From Paracidovorax avenae ATCC 19860 (GTDB lineage Bacteria; Pseudomonadota; Gammaproteobacteria; Burkholderiales; Burkholderiaceae_C): a stretch of 64,000 nucleotides of DNA. Numbering within the stretch: position 1 is the first letter of the stretch; each line of letters starts with the position of its first letter. Below, piece by piece: positions 18,863 through 27,903 of this stretch. A program made the position numbers and the translations under genes. The stretch covers positions 1,922,001 through 1,986,000 of the forward strand of contig NC_015138.1 of assembly GCF_000176855.2 (NCBI RefSeq), given 5' to 3'. The notes under the pieces were generated by a model that saw nothing but the letters and a program-made list of their open reading frames with translations, was not told the origin of the DNA and did no database searches.

Positions 18863-21225
18863 TTGCCTTTGAATCGATCGAGATACGACCGGATCTCGTT
18901 GTAGGAGACGCTGAAATTGAGGTTCTGCGAGCCTTTGTCCACACGGATCCAGTCATTGACTCCGATCACGGCGTCCTTGAGCAGTAGCGGTCCGCCCGAA
19001 TTTCCCTGGCTGATGGGCGTATCGGTCTGTACGAACTCCACGAGGTTGTCGGAACCAATGGCAGCGCTGCGTTGGCGCCGCATCGCGCTGATGACTCCAC
19101 GCGTGATGGTGAATTCATAGCCCTTTGGATGACCGATGGCCTCGACGGTTTCTCCGAGCTTGAGCGGGCCGGTGTGAATGGCCAGCGGCTTGCCTGCCTG
19201 CTGTGCCTTGACCAGTGCGAGATCGAGGCGCACGTCGTGGTCCACTACACGGCCATAGGTCTTCGTGCCATCGTAGTAGGTCAGTTCCACCAGAGATTGG
19301 CCCTCGACCACATGGTAGGCAGTGAGCACCAGTTCCGGGGTGATGTAGAACCCCGTGCCGGTGGCTTTCGCGTTGCGTATCACGACGACGCTGTCGAAGC
19401 GTCCATCTGCAATCGTGTCGCCCACTGGCGCCCGGGCAGAAGGTGCACTGGCCAATGCCGCAGTGCTGCGTGCATTCACCCCGGAGTAAGTCGGTGCGGC
19501 TGACGCATAACTGCGCGTGCTGAGCGTTTTGAGAAACGCCGGCATGTTCGTGTAGGTGCTGGATTCGGCTGCGCGCAGATTGGAGGCGCTGAAGAGTGTG
19601 CTGATCGGGATGGTCATCGGTCGCTTTTCCCAGGCCGTGACCTCTTCCTCCGTTTTCACGTTGCGCTGGATGCTGGCCCTTTCCGGGTCGGCATCCCGCA
19701 CGTTGTAGGCAACGTTGAACACCTCGTTGTCATTGATCTGGAAGCTGTTGCGGAGGATGCGCTTCTTCCGGACGTCGATGACGTAGTAGTTCACATCCGC
19801 CGTTTTCGTCGTGTTGATATCGACGGACTGATAGGCATACTCCGAGTACACGGGCTGGTCGATCATCTGGCTGGTGGCAGCGAGCCGTGCCGAAGCCTGG
19901 TCAACGCCGGCACGCGCACCGGCGTTCGCCAGGCCGTCAGCGAGACCTTGCAGCGCGCAACCCCAGCCCGAGCACAGCTTCGGTATGGCGCTGCTGATCT
20001 GCGCGCGCTGGAATTCGGCCATGGCTTTCTGGTAACTCGCCATCGCAGTGACGTAGTCAGGATTCTGAATTTGCTGGGTTCCCGTCTGAGCGCGGCTCTT
20101 GTTGTCCCGCTTGTTCTTGAATTCGCGGGATACCTTCGCCATGGAAAGATCCGTGACGAAGAGGTAGTCGAACCGGGAGATGTCGCCGGAAGCGAAGACG
20201 GACTCTGTCGCAGGTGCGAAGCGAAAGTCCAGATCCGGCTTGAAGGCAATCTCGAAGTCAAAGACGTTGCGGTCCTTGAAGCTGGCGCTGGTCAGATCGA
20301 CATAGCCGATCGTCGCGAGCCCCGCCAGCGCTTCCGCCCCGCTGCCGAAAGGGGTCCGGAGGCTGCCGAGCGTCGACACTTCATCGAGCGATATGTGCCC
20401 ATCGGCCATGAGTTGCGTGCGCACCATCTCGACATAGGTGTCGTCTATGCTTTTGCGGCTCTGCTCGTGCAGATAAGGTCCGAGCTGGACCGCTTGCCGG
20501 TAATAGCCGTCCTTGTCGCTGCCATGGGACGCCAGCTTGGCGAGCGCCGCAGTCTGGAACCTGGAAGAGCCGACATAGTCGCTTTCGCTGAATGTGTGCC
20601 TGCCGATGAACTCTGCGCTGTGCCTGCCTTGGCTTAACGTGTCCTCGAACGTGGATTCCAGCGCCTGGGCTTTTCCGGCCTCGGCAAGCTGTATCACGCG
20701 CGCGGCTTGTTCTTCCAGTTGCTGTCTCTTGTCTGAGCCCACATGGGTCAATTCAAGCAGCCGGTCCGCTGCAATGGCTTCAAGAACCTGGTCACTGTTC
20801 TTGAGGGTGCGAGAAATCTGCGGCCATTGCGATTTGTCGGCGAGGCTGTGGATGCCCCTCAACCCGTTGACCGCCAGGTCCGCCTTGCTGCGGTAGCGGG
20901 TTTCCCATACCTGGTTGGCCAGCTGTTCGAATTCAGGTGGAAGAGGTTTTTCGCTGCCCTTGTAGCGTTTCTCGAAATAGGCGGCCTCCTTGAGAAAGAA
21001 CGCGTCCGCTTCGTCGAACTTCTGCTCTCCGACCAACTTCTTGAATTCGCGCAGTTGCGGGCTGAACGCATCGCCAATGGTTCCGCTGATGTCTTCCAGC
21101 CCCAGCTTGCCGAGCTGCAACTGGGGAAGAGAGGAGGCGCTGCCCCCTTGCGTGGTGACGCAGCCTCCGAGAGCCAGGCCCGATGCCAGCAATGCCAGGC
21201 GAAGCAGTCCACTGCTTTTGTTCAT
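18859..21225 (-). CDS. Large lipoprotein with C-terminal trypsin-like serine protease domain
   Basis: The 788-residue protein starts with a lipoprotein signal (ALLASGLALGGCVTT). Residues ~30-570 are a long, mainly helical region I do not recognise, with several basic and Gln-rich stretches. The C-terminal ~200 residues are an S1-type protease: GTGFYITPELVLTAYHVVEG with His638, RLDLALVK with Asp668 and QGNSGGPLLL with Ser743, so the triad is intact. There is no PDZ domain, unlike DegP. It is coupled to the TraT-like gene by a 4-bp overlap. The cell-surface location, the helical scaffold and the TraT partner suggest a surface-exposed protease complex; the target is unknown. Confidence 0.82.
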   Translation of the reverse strand: MNKSSGLLRLALLASGLALGGCVTTQGGSASSLPQLQLGKLGLEDISGTIGDAFSPQLREFKKLVGEQKFDEADAFFLKEAAYFEKRYKGSEKPLPPEFEQLANQVWETRYRSKADLAVNGLRGIHSLADKSQWPQISRTLKNSDQVLEAIAADRLLELTHVGSDKRQQLEEQAARVIQLAEAGKAQALESTFEDTLSQGRHSAEFIGRHTFSESDYVGSSRFQTAALAKLASHGSDKDGYYRQAVQLGPYLHEQSRKSIDDTYVEMVRTQLMADGHISLDEVSTLGSLRTPFGSGAEALAGLATIGYVDLTSASFKDRNVFDFEIAFKPDLDFRFAPATESVFASGDISRFDYLFVTDLSMAKVSREFKNKRDNKSRAQTGTQQIQNPDYVTAMASYQKAMAEFQRAQISSAIPKLCSGWGCALQGLADGLANAGARAGVDQASARLAATSQMIDQPVYSEYAYQSVDINTTKTADVNYYVIDVRKKRILRNSFQINDNEVFNVAYNVRDADPERASIQRNVKTEEEVTAWEKRPMTIPISTLFSASNLRAAESSTYTNMPAFLKTLSTRSYASAAPTYSGVNARSTAALASAPSARAPVGDTIADGRFDSVVVIRNAKATGTGFYITPELVLTAYHVVEGQSLVELTYYDGTKTYGRVVDHDVRLDLALVKAQQAGKPLAIHTGPLKLGETVEAIGHPKGYEFTITRGVISAMRRQRSAAIGSDNLVEFVQTDTPISQGNSGGPLLLKDAVIGVNDWIRVDKGSQNLNFSVSYNEIRSYLDRFKGK

Positions 21226-21489
21226 TCGATCGTTCCTCCTGCAGGCCGGGGCTCGCCATACCGCGGGCCACGCGCCACAGCACGAACCTGTGGAACGTCC
21301 CTACCCCCTTATACAACTGGATACATCTTAAGGGATGGATAGGAGATCGCCAATGGGCTTCAGCCCAATCAATTGAGGAAGCTAAATGTGATGGACACGC
21401 TCCGTTGGCGGAGCGGAAGGGCGCGATCCGGGGCCTCGGTCCTGCGGTTGGGCCGATCGGGCATCCGCAGCCTGGAGATGGACATTCCG

Positions 21490-21843
21490 TCAGGCCATGA
21501 TCCACACCTTGCGCACGGTCTCGATGGTGCGCCAGGTGCCCACGTAGCCCGGCTTCATGATGAAGCAGTCGCCGGCCCTGAAGATCTTCGGCCCGTGGCC
21601 GCGCTCGGTGATTTCCACCACGCCGGAGAGGATCAGGCAGAACTCCCAGGTCTCGCCCTTGATGGAGTGGTTGAGGCCCGGGGTGGCTTCCCAGACGCCT
21701 GCGCGGACGGCGCCGTTCTTGGCGCTGTCGATGTCCCAATTGCGGCAGACGATGTCGCCCTCGATCACGCGCTCGGCGGGCGGGCGGTATTCGGGGGCTT
21801 CGCCCAGCTTGTCGAAGGGGAAGGTCACGAGCAGATCAGACAT
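21490..21843 (-). CDS. Small cupin-domain protein
   Basis: The 117-residue protein is a single cupin barrel of the cupin_3/DUF861 type. GVWEATPG, IKGETWEFCLILSGVVEITE and FRAGDCFIMKPGYVGTWRT correspond to the two cupin motifs and the intervening strands. Proteins of this size often have no proven activity; some relatives are ureidoglycine or sugar-related enzymes. The frame is open to 21984, but ATG 21843 has an AGGACC ribosome site and starts the conserved part. It stands alone between the protease and the copper cluster. Confidence 0.8.
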   Translation of the reverse strand: MSDLLVTFPFDKLGEAPEYRPPAERVIEGDIVCRNWDIDSAKNGAVRAGVWEATPGLNHSIKGETWEFCLILSGVVEITERGHGPKIFRAGDCFIMKPGYVGTWRTIETVRKVWIMA

Positions 21844-22034
21844 GGCGAGGTCCTGCAGGGAAGAGGAGGAACCCCCCGCGGGGGGCGATGCTTCGATGCT
21901 AGGCGGGTAGGGGGCCTGTAAGGTGCTGAAAACACGCGCGCCGGCAGTGGCAAATGCGCTTTTGCAGTGTGTCCGCCAGCGCAATCTGCCGCCCCCTCGG
22001 CGGATGCAGTCCTGGCCTGGGCGCGCCCGTGTTC

Positions 22035-22862
22035 TCAGGGGCTGGCGGGTTCGATGCGGCTCGCGACGAAGCCGCCGGCATCGCGTTCCGCGAGAAAGCG
22101 CACCCGCGCTCCCGGCACCTGGGCTGCCGCAGGAACCGCCTCGCGCACGCGGAACACCATGGTCATGGGAGGCATGTCCAGGTTCCGCAGTTCGCCGTGC
22201 CGCAGCGTGATGCGGCGGGTGGCGGCGTCCCAGCGCACGACTTCGCCCTCGCTCAGGTCCGGTGTTTGCGGCGCGTCGCCGGTGTTGGCAGTGGCGCCAT
22301 GGTCCGCGGGGCCGGCAGCGGCCGGCTGCGCGGAATAGCTGGTGAACACGCGTGCACTGCCGTCACGAGCGACCAGCAGCACGTCATGGGCGTCGCGGCG
22401 GCCACCATAGAAGGCCCCGTCCATGCCCGGTGATCCCACCGGCATGCCCGGCACGGCCAGGCCCAGGGCACGGGGCTTGTCGCGCAGCAGGCGGTGTACA
22501 TCGGCGGCGGGCACGTGGCCTTCGACCAGATAGCCGCCGACGAGGGCGGTGTGGCAGGAGCCGAGCTTTTGCGGCAGGCCGAGCTTTTCGCGCACGGCGG
22601 CGTTGCCGGTGTCGTGCACGGTCGCCTTGAAACCATGGGCCTGCATGTGGTCCACCCAGTCCTTGCAGCAGCCGCAGTTCGGGTCTTTCCAGACTTCGAC
22701 GGGCGTGGGCCCGGGGCTGGCAGCGCGGGCGAGCAAGGGCAGGCTGGCGGCGGCAGTTGCCGTGGCGCAGAGCGCGGTGCCCAGCCAGGCGCGGCGGGTC
22801 GCGCCGGTCGCGGAGAGTACGGGCGCCTGGGCGTGGGTGAGGTGCGTGGCGATGTTCTTCAT
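22035..22862 (-). CDS. DUF411 metal-binding domain fused to CusF-like copper-binding domain
   Basis: The 275-residue exported protein opens with a twin-Arg-containing signal (TRRAWLGTALCATATAAASL). A DUF411 domain follows (about 55-155: VEVWKDPNCGCCKDWVDHMQ, GSCHTALVGGYLVEGHVPA) with a CxCC motif likely to bind copper. After a linker, the C-terminal ~80 residues are CusF-like (GEVVRWDAATRRITLRHGEL, LDMPPMTMVFRV), including the Met pair and Trp region used by CusF for Cu(I)/Ag(I). CusF passes metal to CusCBA in the periplasm. The two modules are usually separate proteins. ATG 22862 has an AGGA ribosome site. It is the last gene of the copper cluster, 84 bp after the multicopper oxidase. Confidence 0.85.
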   Translation of the reverse strand: MKNIATHLTHAQAPVLSATGATRRAWLGTALCATATAAASLPLLARAASPGPTPVEVWKDPNCGCCKDWVDHMQAHGFKATVHDTGNAAVREKLGLPQKLGSCHTALVGGYLVEGHVPAADVHRLLRDKPRALGLAVPGMPVGSPGMDGAFYGGRRDAHDVLLVARDGSARVFTSYSAQPAAAGPADHGATANTGDAPQTPDLSEGEVVRWDAATRRITLRHGELRNLDMPPMTMVFRVREAVPAAAQVPGARVRFLAERDAGGFVASRIEPASP

Positions 22863-22946
22863 GGCAGGATTCCTTTTCGTGCGGAGCATGCCGCAGTGAT
22901 GTGGGGAAAGCGGTGGCGCTGCGCGATGGCAGCAATGGCAGAGCGA

Positions 22947-24386
22947 TCAGTGGTCGTGTCCATGGCCCTGGCGACTCCCATGTCCGAGGCCCGGCTTGCG
23001 CACGCGGGCTGCGCCGTCGTCGGCGCCCGCATCCGCTGCCGGCGCACCCGCGGCACGTGGTGCAGGCGGCAGGGCATCTGTGCCACCCGGCCATTCATGC
23101 GCACGTGTTCCAGGTGGCTGCACGTAGTCGCCCGGGTCGCGGAAATCCCGGACAGCGATCCCCTCGCGCACCTTGAGCACGCTGAACATGCCGCCCATCT
23201 CCAGGGGGCCGAACGGGCCTGTGTCGGTCATCATGGGCAGGGTGTTGTCGGGCAGGGGCATTTCCATGGCGCCCATGTCGGCCATGCCGCGTTCGCCCAT
23301 CACCATGTAGTCGGGCACGATCTTCTGGATCTGTCCCACCAGGCCGCGGTGGTCCACGCCGATCATGGTGGGCACGTCGTGGCCCATGGCGCCCATGGTG
23401 TGGTGGCTCTTGTGGCAGTGCACGGCCCAGTCGCCGGGTTCGTCGGCGATGAACTCGATCTGCCGCATCTGCCCCACGGCGACGTCGGTGGTCACCTCGG
23501 GCCAGCGTGCCGACGGGGGGACGATGCCGCCGTCCGTGCCCGTCACCTCGAACTCGTGGCCGTGCACGTGGATGGGGTGGTTGGTCATGGTGAGGTTGCC
23601 GATGCGCAGGCGCACGCGGTCGCCGCGCCGCGCGACGAAGGGGTCGATGCCCGGGAACACACGGCTGTTCCACGACCAGACGTTGAAGTCCGTCATCTCG
23701 TTGATGCGCGGCGTGCGGCTGCCCGGCTCCACCGCGAAGGCACCGAGGAGGAAGGCGTAGTCGCGGTCGGCCGTGGCGATGCGCGGGTGCCGGCCGCGCG
23801 CGTCCAGGCGCGGATGCGTGATCCACAGGCCCATGAGGCCCATGGCCATCTGCACCATCTCGTCGGCATGCGGGTGGTACATGAAGGTGCCGGGCCGGCG
23901 CGCGGTGAACTCGTACACGAAAGTCTTGCCCGCGGGAATCGCCGGCTGGTTGAGGCCCGACACGCCGTCCATGCCGTTGGGCAGCCGCTGGCCGTGCCAG
24001 TGCACGCTGGTGTGCTCGGGCAGGCGGTTGGTGACGAAGATGCGCACGCGGTCGCCTTCGACGACCTCGATGGTGGGGCCGGGGCTCTGGCCGTTGTAGC
24101 CCCAGAGGTTGACGTGGAAGCCGGGCGCGAACTCCCGCACCACGGGCTCGGCGACGAGGTGGAATTCCTTGACGCCGGCGTTCATGCGCCAGGGCAGGCT
24201 CCAGCCGTTGAGGGTGACGACCGGGTGGAAGGGCAGGCCCGTGGGCGGGAGCGGAGGCACCTGGGTGCCGGCGCCCGCGGGTGCTGCGGCCTCGGGCAGG
24301 GATGCGAGGGCCGCGCGGCCCACCGAGGCGGCGGAGAGGGCGGCCACGGCCGTGGCGGCGCCGCCGAAGAAGTGTCTGCGTTGCAT
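22947..24386 (-). CDS. Periplasmic multicopper oxidase (CopA/CueO-like)
   Basis: The 479-residue protein begins with a Tat-like signal (MQRRHFFGGAATAVAALSAA). Four copper-site motifs are intact: VHWHGQRLP, FMYHPHADE, HPIHVHGHEF and the HCH cluster with type 1 Cys in WAVHCHKSHHTMG. Loops are rich in Met (GEMGM-type, around residues 340-390: ADMGAMEMPLPDNTLPMM), as in copper-tolerance oxidases that oxidise Cu(I) in the periplasm. It ends in a His-rich tail (GHGHDH). It lies 3 bp after the TolC-like gene in a five-gene copper unit. Confidence 0.9.
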   Translation of the reverse strand: MQRRHFFGGAATAVAALSAASVGRAALASLPEAAAPAGAGTQVPPLPPTGLPFHPVVTLNGWSLPWRMNAGVKEFHLVAEPVVREFAPGFHVNLWGYNGQSPGPTIEVVEGDRVRIFVTNRLPEHTSVHWHGQRLPNGMDGVSGLNQPAIPAGKTFVYEFTARRPGTFMYHPHADEMVQMAMGLMGLWITHPRLDARGRHPRIATADRDYAFLLGAFAVEPGSRTPRINEMTDFNVWSWNSRVFPGIDPFVARRGDRVRLRIGNLTMTNHPIHVHGHEFEVTGTDGGIVPPSARWPEVTTDVAVGQMRQIEFIADEPGDWAVHCHKSHHTMGAMGHDVPTMIGVDHRGLVGQIQKIVPDYMVMGERGMADMGAMEMPLPDNTLPMMTDTGPFGPLEMGGMFSVLKVREGIAVRDFRDPGDYVQPPGTRAHEWPGGTDALPPAPRAAGAPAADAGADDGAARVRKPGLGHGSRQGHGHDH

Positions 24387-24389
24387 GGA

Positions 24390-25877
24390 TCAGTGGCCCG
24401 CGTCGGACGGGGCCGCGCTGGACGAGGAAGTGGGGGAGGACAGGGCGGAGGATGTGGCCGTTGCGGAGGCAGGGGGCTGCGCGCCGGGCGAAGCGACCGC
24501 GAGCGCGAACTGCAGGTCGGTGTCGGCGAGCCAGAAGTCGCGCCGGGCCGCGACGGCATCGGCCACGGCCTGCGTGGTCTGCCGGGCCTGGGCGAGCAGG
24601 TCCCAGACGCTGGCGAGCATGCCGTTGTAGCGCAGCAGGGTTTCGTCCTGGATCTGCTGCTGCAGCGGAACGACGTGCTTTTCCTGCTCCTGCGCCAGCT
24701 CCCAGGCGGTGCGGTAACTGCGCCAGTGCACGCGCACTTCGGCGCGGGCCCGCAGTGCGGTCTGTTGGAGCTGGGCCGCGCTTTCCTGCACAAGCCCCCG
24801 GGATCGGGCGTTTGCGGCACCTCCCCAGTCGAACAGGGGCAGGGGCAGTTCCAGCTCCCAGCCGCGCTTGACTTCGGAATGACCGCCGCCGCGCTCGGTC
24901 GTGGTGTCGCGCCGGTAGCCGAGGCCGATGTCGCCGAAGAGCTGGCCGGCGCGGGCGAAGCCCTGCTGGCCGGCCACGCGGTCCAGCCCGATGCGGGCCG
25001 CGCGCACATCCAGTCGCTCGCGAAGGGCGCGCTGTTCCAGTTCCGCTGCATCCATGGGCTCGGTGGGCAGGTCCGGCAGGCGCGGGGGCAGGGTGATCGC
25101 TTCGGCCGACGCGCCCCAGAGTCCGAGCGCCAGCGCCAGCGCCTCGCGTTCCGTGGCCGCCGCGAGCCGTGCCCGGGCCAGCCGTGCCCGGGCATCGGCC
25201 AGCACGGCCTGCTCGCGGGCGGCCTGCAGCCGGCTCCAGTTGCCGACGCCGGCCATGCGGCGCGCCAGTTCGGCACCGGTCCCGGCGGCATCGTGCATGC
25301 GTTCGTGCGCGGCGAGGGTTTCCTGCGCGGCGACGGCACGCAGCCAGGCGATGCGGGCGTCGCTGGCGACGCGCGCCGCATCGGCCGCAGCGGCGAGCGT
25401 GTCCTGCTCGCGCAGGCTGCCGGCCCAGCGGTTGCGCCAGGGCAGGGTGACCAGTTCCACCAGGCTGAAGGTGATGGAACGCTCGATCTCGCGCTCGTGC
25501 GCGGTCGCGAGCCGCCCCAGGCCCAGTACCGGGTTGGGCAGCGTCAACGCCTGCACGCGCTCGGCGTCCTGCACGCCCAGGCGCGCGAGGCGGGCCTGCA
25601 GGCCGGGGTGGCGCAGCAGGGCGATGCGCACGGCAGCGTCCTGCGTGAGCGGCGCGGCCAGCCAGCCGGCCACGGCCTCTCCGGCGGCGCGTTGCGCTGC
25701 GGGATCGGTGGGAGGCAGGGCGGCGTTGTCGGCGCCGGCCGTGCGGCCCTGCAACGTGGCCTGCACATCGCCGCGCAGCCCGTCGGGCGAGACGCTGGCG
25801 CAGCCTGCCAGCAGGAGTGCGGCGGCCAGTGCCGGCCAGCGCATGGTGCGCGGGGAAGGCATCGGTGCTGCGGTCAT
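24390..25877 (-). CDS. TolC/CusC-family outer-membrane efflux protein
   Basis: The 495-residue protein has a lipoprotein-type N-terminus (ALLLAGCASVSPDG) and a long alpha-helical TolC-like body with internal duplication (RHPGLQARLARLGVQDAERVQ, EQDTLAAAADAARVASDARIAWLRAVAAQE, then a second copy from about residue 290). TolC proteins form the outer-membrane channel of efflux pumps. No inner-membrane RND pump (CusA) or adaptor (CusB) is in the window, so its partner is elsewhere. The start overlaps the preceding gene by 4 bp (ATGA, 25874-25877). It ends in a Ser/Ala-rich tail. Confidence 0.85.
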   Translation of the reverse strand: MTAAPMPSPRTMRWPALAAALLLAGCASVSPDGLRGDVQATLQGRTAGADNAALPPTDPAAQRAAGEAVAGWLAAPLTQDAAVRIALLRHPGLQARLARLGVQDAERVQALTLPNPVLGLGRLATAHEREIERSITFSLVELVTLPWRNRWAGSLREQDTLAAAADAARVASDARIAWLRAVAAQETLAAHERMHDAAGTGAELARRMAGVGNWSRLQAAREQAVLADARARLARARLAAATEREALALALGLWGASAEAITLPPRLPDLPTEPMDAAELEQRALRERLDVRAARIGLDRVAGQQGFARAGQLFGDIGLGYRRDTTTERGGGHSEVKRGWELELPLPLFDWGGAANARSRGLVQESAAQLQQTALRARAEVRVHWRSYRTAWELAQEQEKHVVPLQQQIQDETLLRYNGMLASVWDLLAQARQTTQAVADAVAARRDFWLADTDLQFALAVASPGAQPPASATATSSALSSPTSSSSAAPSDAGH

Positions 25878-26407
25878 GGCTGGTGCCCTCCGGCAGGCGT
25901 TGCGCCGTGGTTGGGGTCGCTTCCGTGGTGATGGCCCGGGACGGATGCATGGCCGGGGTGGTGCATGGCCGGAGCAGGCTCGACGACCGCAGGTGGGACC
26001 ACTGCAGGCGCTGCCGTGGCGGGCACGGCCGGGGCATGCGCGGCGTGGTCCGGCGCCCTGGTGGCGGTGGATGCCCCAGCCGCGGGACTGCGCCCCTGGC
26101 GTGCCTCCCAGGCCGCGATGTCGGCATGGCCGCGCGGGAAGGTGGCGACGGCTGCATGGGCGTCGCGCCAGTCCACCAGTGGGGCGTCCGCGGGCCAGGG
26201 CGGCAGTGCCGCATGGCGCGGTGGCGCGACGGGCACATCCGGCAGCGCGGCATCGCCCTGGACGGCCGTGGCCGGCGGAAAAGGCGGTTGCGCCGGCACG
26301 GCGGCGGGCACGATCAGCGCCGCGGCGAGCGCGCAGCGGTGGAAGAACGAACGATGGAGACGGTATGAAAAACGTCGGGAACGGGCGCAGGGCCCCGGGG
26401 TGTGCAT
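25874..26407 (-). CDS. Exported Pro/His-rich protein of the copper cluster, function unknown
   Basis: The 177-residue product has a basic N-terminus and a hydrophobic segment (CALAAALIVPAAVPA), so it is probably secreted to the periplasm. A short ordered block follows (PLVDWRDAHAAVATFPRGHADIAAWEARQG), then a long Pro/Ala linker ending in many His residues (MHHPGHASVPGHHHGSDP), a likely metal-binding tail. I do not recognise the ordered block. The frame runs upstream to 26485, but ATG 26407 has an AGGAGAAG ribosome site. It overlaps the TolC-like gene by 4 bp, so it probably serves the same copper-export task. Confidence 0.7.
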   Translation of the reverse strand: MHTPGPCARSRRFSYRLHRSFFHRCALAAALIVPAAVPAQPPFPPATAVQGDAALPDVPVAPPRHAALPPWPADAPLVDWRDAHAAVATFPRGHADIAAWEARQGRSPAAGASTATRAPDHAAHAPAVPATAAPAVVPPAVVEPAPAMHHPGHASVPGHHHGSDPNHGATPAGGHQP

Positions 26408-26516
26408 GGAAAGCTTCTCCTGGACTCGGAAGCGAAAGCGGAACGCGGCCGCGCCACCGTGCGCCAGGTTCTTCTCGAACGGCACGGGCGGGGCGGACGC
26501 ACTTCGGGCGTCGAGC

Positions 26517-26942
26517 TCAGGAAATGGGTGGCTTGGTGGCCCGCGCGGGCAGGGCGCTCGCGAAGCGGACGGCGGCGGGCACGCGCAGGCCGGCGCCGTG
26601 GGAAACCGCTCCCGGGGCGGGTGCGGGAGGTGCCATCACCACCGTGTGGCAGATCTCGCAATCGGCGCAGGCGGCATGTGCCGCGTGGTCGCCGGATGCG
26701 GCGCCGCAGGCAGTGGGAGGCTGTGCATGCGCTGCGGATTCGCCATGGCAGGCGGGTGCGCCGGTGATGGAGGCGGGGGACGCAGGGTCGTGCCCGGCAT
26801 GGGCCATGGCATGCGGAGCGTGCACCGAAACCGCACTGCCGGCATGCGCACCTCCCGTCATCTGCGCGGCCATGGCCGGGCCCACGAGCCCGCGCAGGGC
26901 CATGAGCACGATCAGCGCGAAGAAGACGAGGGGGCGGCGCAT
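26517..26942 (-). CDS. Small secreted His/Cys-containing protein, putative copper-cluster leader gene
   Basis: The 141-residue product has a signal peptide (FFALIVLMALRGLVGPAMA) and a mature part rich in His, Ala and Gly, with a CxxCxxC-like CADCEICH motif around residue 95 and another Cys pair upstream. This points to metal binding in the periplasm. Nothing more specific is recognised; similar small proteins often head copper-tolerance operons. It lies 109 bp before the Pro/His-rich gene on the same strand, and 34 bp after the YitT gene. Confidence 0.6.
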   Translation of the reverse strand: MRRPLVFFALIVLMALRGLVGPAMAAQMTGGAHAGSAVSVHAPHAMAHAGHDPASPASITGAPACHGESAAHAQPPTACGAASGDHAAHAACADCEICHTVVMAPPAPAPGAVSHGAGLRVPAAVRFASALPARATKPPIS

Positions 26943-26976
26943 GGGCCCGATGATACGGCGTGCGTTCCGGACGCGT

Positions 26977-27609
26977 TCAGACGGCCATGTAGCGGCCGGG
27001 GCGATGGTTCATGGCCAGCACCAGGTTGAGCGCGACGGCGCCCACGATGGACCAGAGTACCCGCCCCGGCTCGACGGTGAACAGCGCCAGCAGCACGATC
27101 GCGCAGTCCACGGCCATCTGCACCTTGCCGGCCCGCCAGCCATGGCGGTCCTGCAGGTAGAGCGCGAGGATGCCGACGCCGCCCAGGCTGCAGCGGTGGC
27201 GGAACAGCACCAGGAAGCCCGTGCCCACGATGAGCCCGCCCGCCACGGCCGCGTAGAGCGGCTGCAGCGCCGACAGCTGCAAGAAGCGCGACTGCGCCTC
27301 GGTCATCAGCGACAGCAGCAGCACCGCGATGAAGGTCTTGAGGGTGAACGCGCGTCCCATCTTGCGCCACGCCAGCCAGTAGAAGGGCAGGTTCAGCAGG
27401 AAGAACCACTTGCCGAAGCCGATGCCCGTGGCGTAGTGCAGCAGGAAGGCGATGCCCGCCGTGCCGCCGGTGAGCAGGCCCGCGCTGGTGAAGAAGGCTA
27501 CGCCCACCGAGATCAGCAGCACGCCCGTGAACACGGCCAGGGTGTCTTCGGTGGTGCTGTGCGGGACCATGGCGGGGGCGGCGGAGGGCGGGCTGAGGGT
27601 CTGGCTCAT
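26977..27609 (-). CDS. YitT-family membrane protein
   Basis: The 210-residue protein has five or six membrane segments (FTGVLLISVGVAFFTSAGLL, FFLLNLPFYWLAW, FIAVLLLSLMTE, AAVAGGLIVGTGFLVLF, VDCAIVLLALFTVEP). It carries family hallmarks LTGGTAGIAFLLHY and CSLGGVGILALYLQD. It lacks the C-terminal DUF2179 domain of longer members. The function of the family is not established; membrane transport has been suggested. ATG 27609 is preferred over the upstream frame, which has no ribosome site and no hydrophobic content. Confidence 0.85.
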   Translation of the reverse strand: MSQTLSPPSAAPAMVPHSTTEDTLAVFTGVLLISVGVAFFTSAGLLTGGTAGIAFLLHYATGIGFGKWFFLLNLPFYWLAWRKMGRAFTLKTFIAVLLLSLMTEAQSRFLQLSALQPLYAAVAGGLIVGTGFLVLFRHRCSLGGVGILALYLQDRHGWRAGKVQMAVDCAIVLLALFTVEPGRVLWSIVGAVALNLVLAMNHRPGRYMAV

Positions 27610-27903
27610 GGTTGGCGAAAACGGAGGGGTGACAGGCTGTACGGATGGGGTCCCGACGCCGTGGCTCTGTGCGCCTGCATGGCATGCCCTGGCGGGCGGA
27701 AAGATCCGCGATTGCAGCACGGGGCGGTGCCCGGCGGCTTGCGGTGCATCAAGCCGTTTTCCGCAGGCAGGCAGAGTTCATGAATTCTAGGGTAAACCCT
27801 GAATCCATGGGGCCGCGCTGCGATGGGGCATGGGGCGTTCCCGGTCATACCCACCAGTTGCAAGAACCGTACCCTTTTCCCGCCTGGCAGCGGTGCCTGC
27901 TGC
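27610..27903. other. Intergenic region between cadA and the YitT gene
   Basis: This 294-bp stretch is locally A/T-richer. I see no gene, tRNA or clear terminator with a T-run. It must contain the promoter of the YitT gene, on the minus strand. Confidence 0.4.

Noticed and set aside
22494..25931. 1145-codon plus-strand frame over the copper cluster
   Set aside because: It is antisense to well-supported multicopper oxidase and TolC-like genes and has no recognisable domain.
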